In this document: positions 63,450 to 64,000 of the stretch, one piece after another | Layout: every line of letters begins with the position of its first letter | Numbering within the stretch: the stretch's first letter is position 1 | NCBI GenBank assembly: GCA_016801885.1 | Contig: CM028882.1 | Location: 21,593,047-21,657,046 of the forward strand | Length of the DNA: 64,000 bases | Reading direction: 5' to 3' | Origin: Toxotes chatareus | Lineage: Eukaryota > Chordata > Actinopteri > Toxotidae | Made by a program: the position numbers and the translations under genes | Notes under the pieces: generated by a model | The model's input: only the letters and a program-made list of their open reading frames with translations | Database searches by the model: none | Told to the model about the DNA's origin: nothing

Positions 63450-63662
63450 CCTCTATTAAATTTTAATGTGAAGGTTCGACGGAAGTGAAGTTGTAGCCAA
63501 ATGCCCTGATGTTTTGCCGCTGCAGAGGAAACGGTAAGACTTACACTCGCGGGAAAAATGGCGGAAATGTGCGGTCTCTTCATGTTGTTAGCATCGGCGA
63601 TTCAAAAAATCACATCATAAGCCTCATCCTGTGTTTGTCTGCCACATAATCTGTATGCAGCG
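63450..63662 (+). promoter_or_regulatory. TATA-less promoter and probable first exon of a gene running off the window
   Basis: An ETS/GABP-type site (CGGAAGTG at about 63480) is followed by a YY1-like AAAAATGGCGG (about 63555-63565) at the position expected near a transcription start. Two good donors follow: GTAAGA after AAACG at about 63533 and GTGAGT after GCAGCG at 63663. The ATG inside the YY1-like site opens only a 16-codon frame ending TCA TAA near 63607, so the exon is probably untranslated. The gene body lies beyond 64000 and cannot be named. Confidence 0.45.
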
Positions 63663-64000
63663 GTGAGTATTTTTTTTTTTAGCAAGTTGTGTCTGTCCAC
63701 TTTACATTGTGTTGTTTCGTTTTGCGTCTCTTTTCCTGTTGAACTTAAACCTGACTGAAAGTTAAAATACCAATATTTTCTTTTTTTGTACTACTATTGC
63801 TGTACTGTTGTTCAGTTGATTTTCCTTTAATGCTTGAGAAGAGCAGTATATTTCTTGGGGTCAGTGTTTCATTTTCTAAACCCAGTCAGAGATCCATAGG
63901 ATTGCATTAAACTTTTGATCTAACATTCGCAGAGACCACATATATGGTTTTATACTTTGAGCGATTCAAGAACGTGTCCTTTCAACTCCCTAGGTGTGTC
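63663..64000 (+). other. Probable first-intron sequence of the downstream gene
   Basis: T-rich sequence follows the GTGAGT donor. I see no second exon before the window ends. Confidence 0.3.

Overview
This window is from a vertebrate nuclear genome, almost certainly a ray-finned (teleost) fish. The genes are split by GT-AG introns, the proteins read as close vertebrate orthologues, and the repeats are of teleost type: L2/Maui-like LINE fragments, CR1/Rex-like LINE 3' ends, hAT and THAP-type DNA transposon relics, a palindromic MITE, and a recurring non-autonomous repeat.

Layout. Bases 1-2700 are intergenic, with a tRNA-like pseudogene and a CpG-rich block. Bases 2701-5145 hold nested transposon debris. 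From about 5145 to 26240 runs a 21-kb tandem array of an AT-rich unit of about 76 bp. The array has distinct edge, flank and core unit types, carries two copies of an L2-like LINE fragment duplicated together with flanking units, and is bracketed by inverted arms of about 110 bp. From 26245 to 26825 the THAP-type element resumes.

Genes follow. (1) A complete SLC16/monocarboxylate-transporter gene (+, 27271-31025, 4 coding exons, 439 aa) has a hAT fossil in its first intron. (2) gldc, the glycine cleavage system P-protein (-, 52848 to 34345), has all 25 coding exons recovered, joining in phase to 1027 aa, with the PLP lysine at residue 765. (3) mboat4, ghrelin O-acyltransferase (+, 54919-57279), has 3 exons and 440 aa, with catalytic Asn307 and His338. 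(4) coq2, 4-hydroxybenzoate polyprenyltransferase (-, 61763 to 58584), has 7 exons and 392 aa. At the right edge a TATA-less promoter and probable first exon of another + strand gene begins at about 63.45 kb.

Functionally this is a metabolic neighbourhood: plasma-membrane monocarboxylate transport, mitochondrial glycine catabolism, ER lipidation of ghrelin and mitochondrial ubiquinone synthesis. There is no operon-like logic. gldc and mboat4 are divergent across about 2.1 kb. mboat4 and coq2 are convergent across 1.3 kb, possibly with overlapping 3' UTRs. The least explained part is the satellite array and its nested structure. Identifications rest on reading the translations against remembered families; no database search was run.
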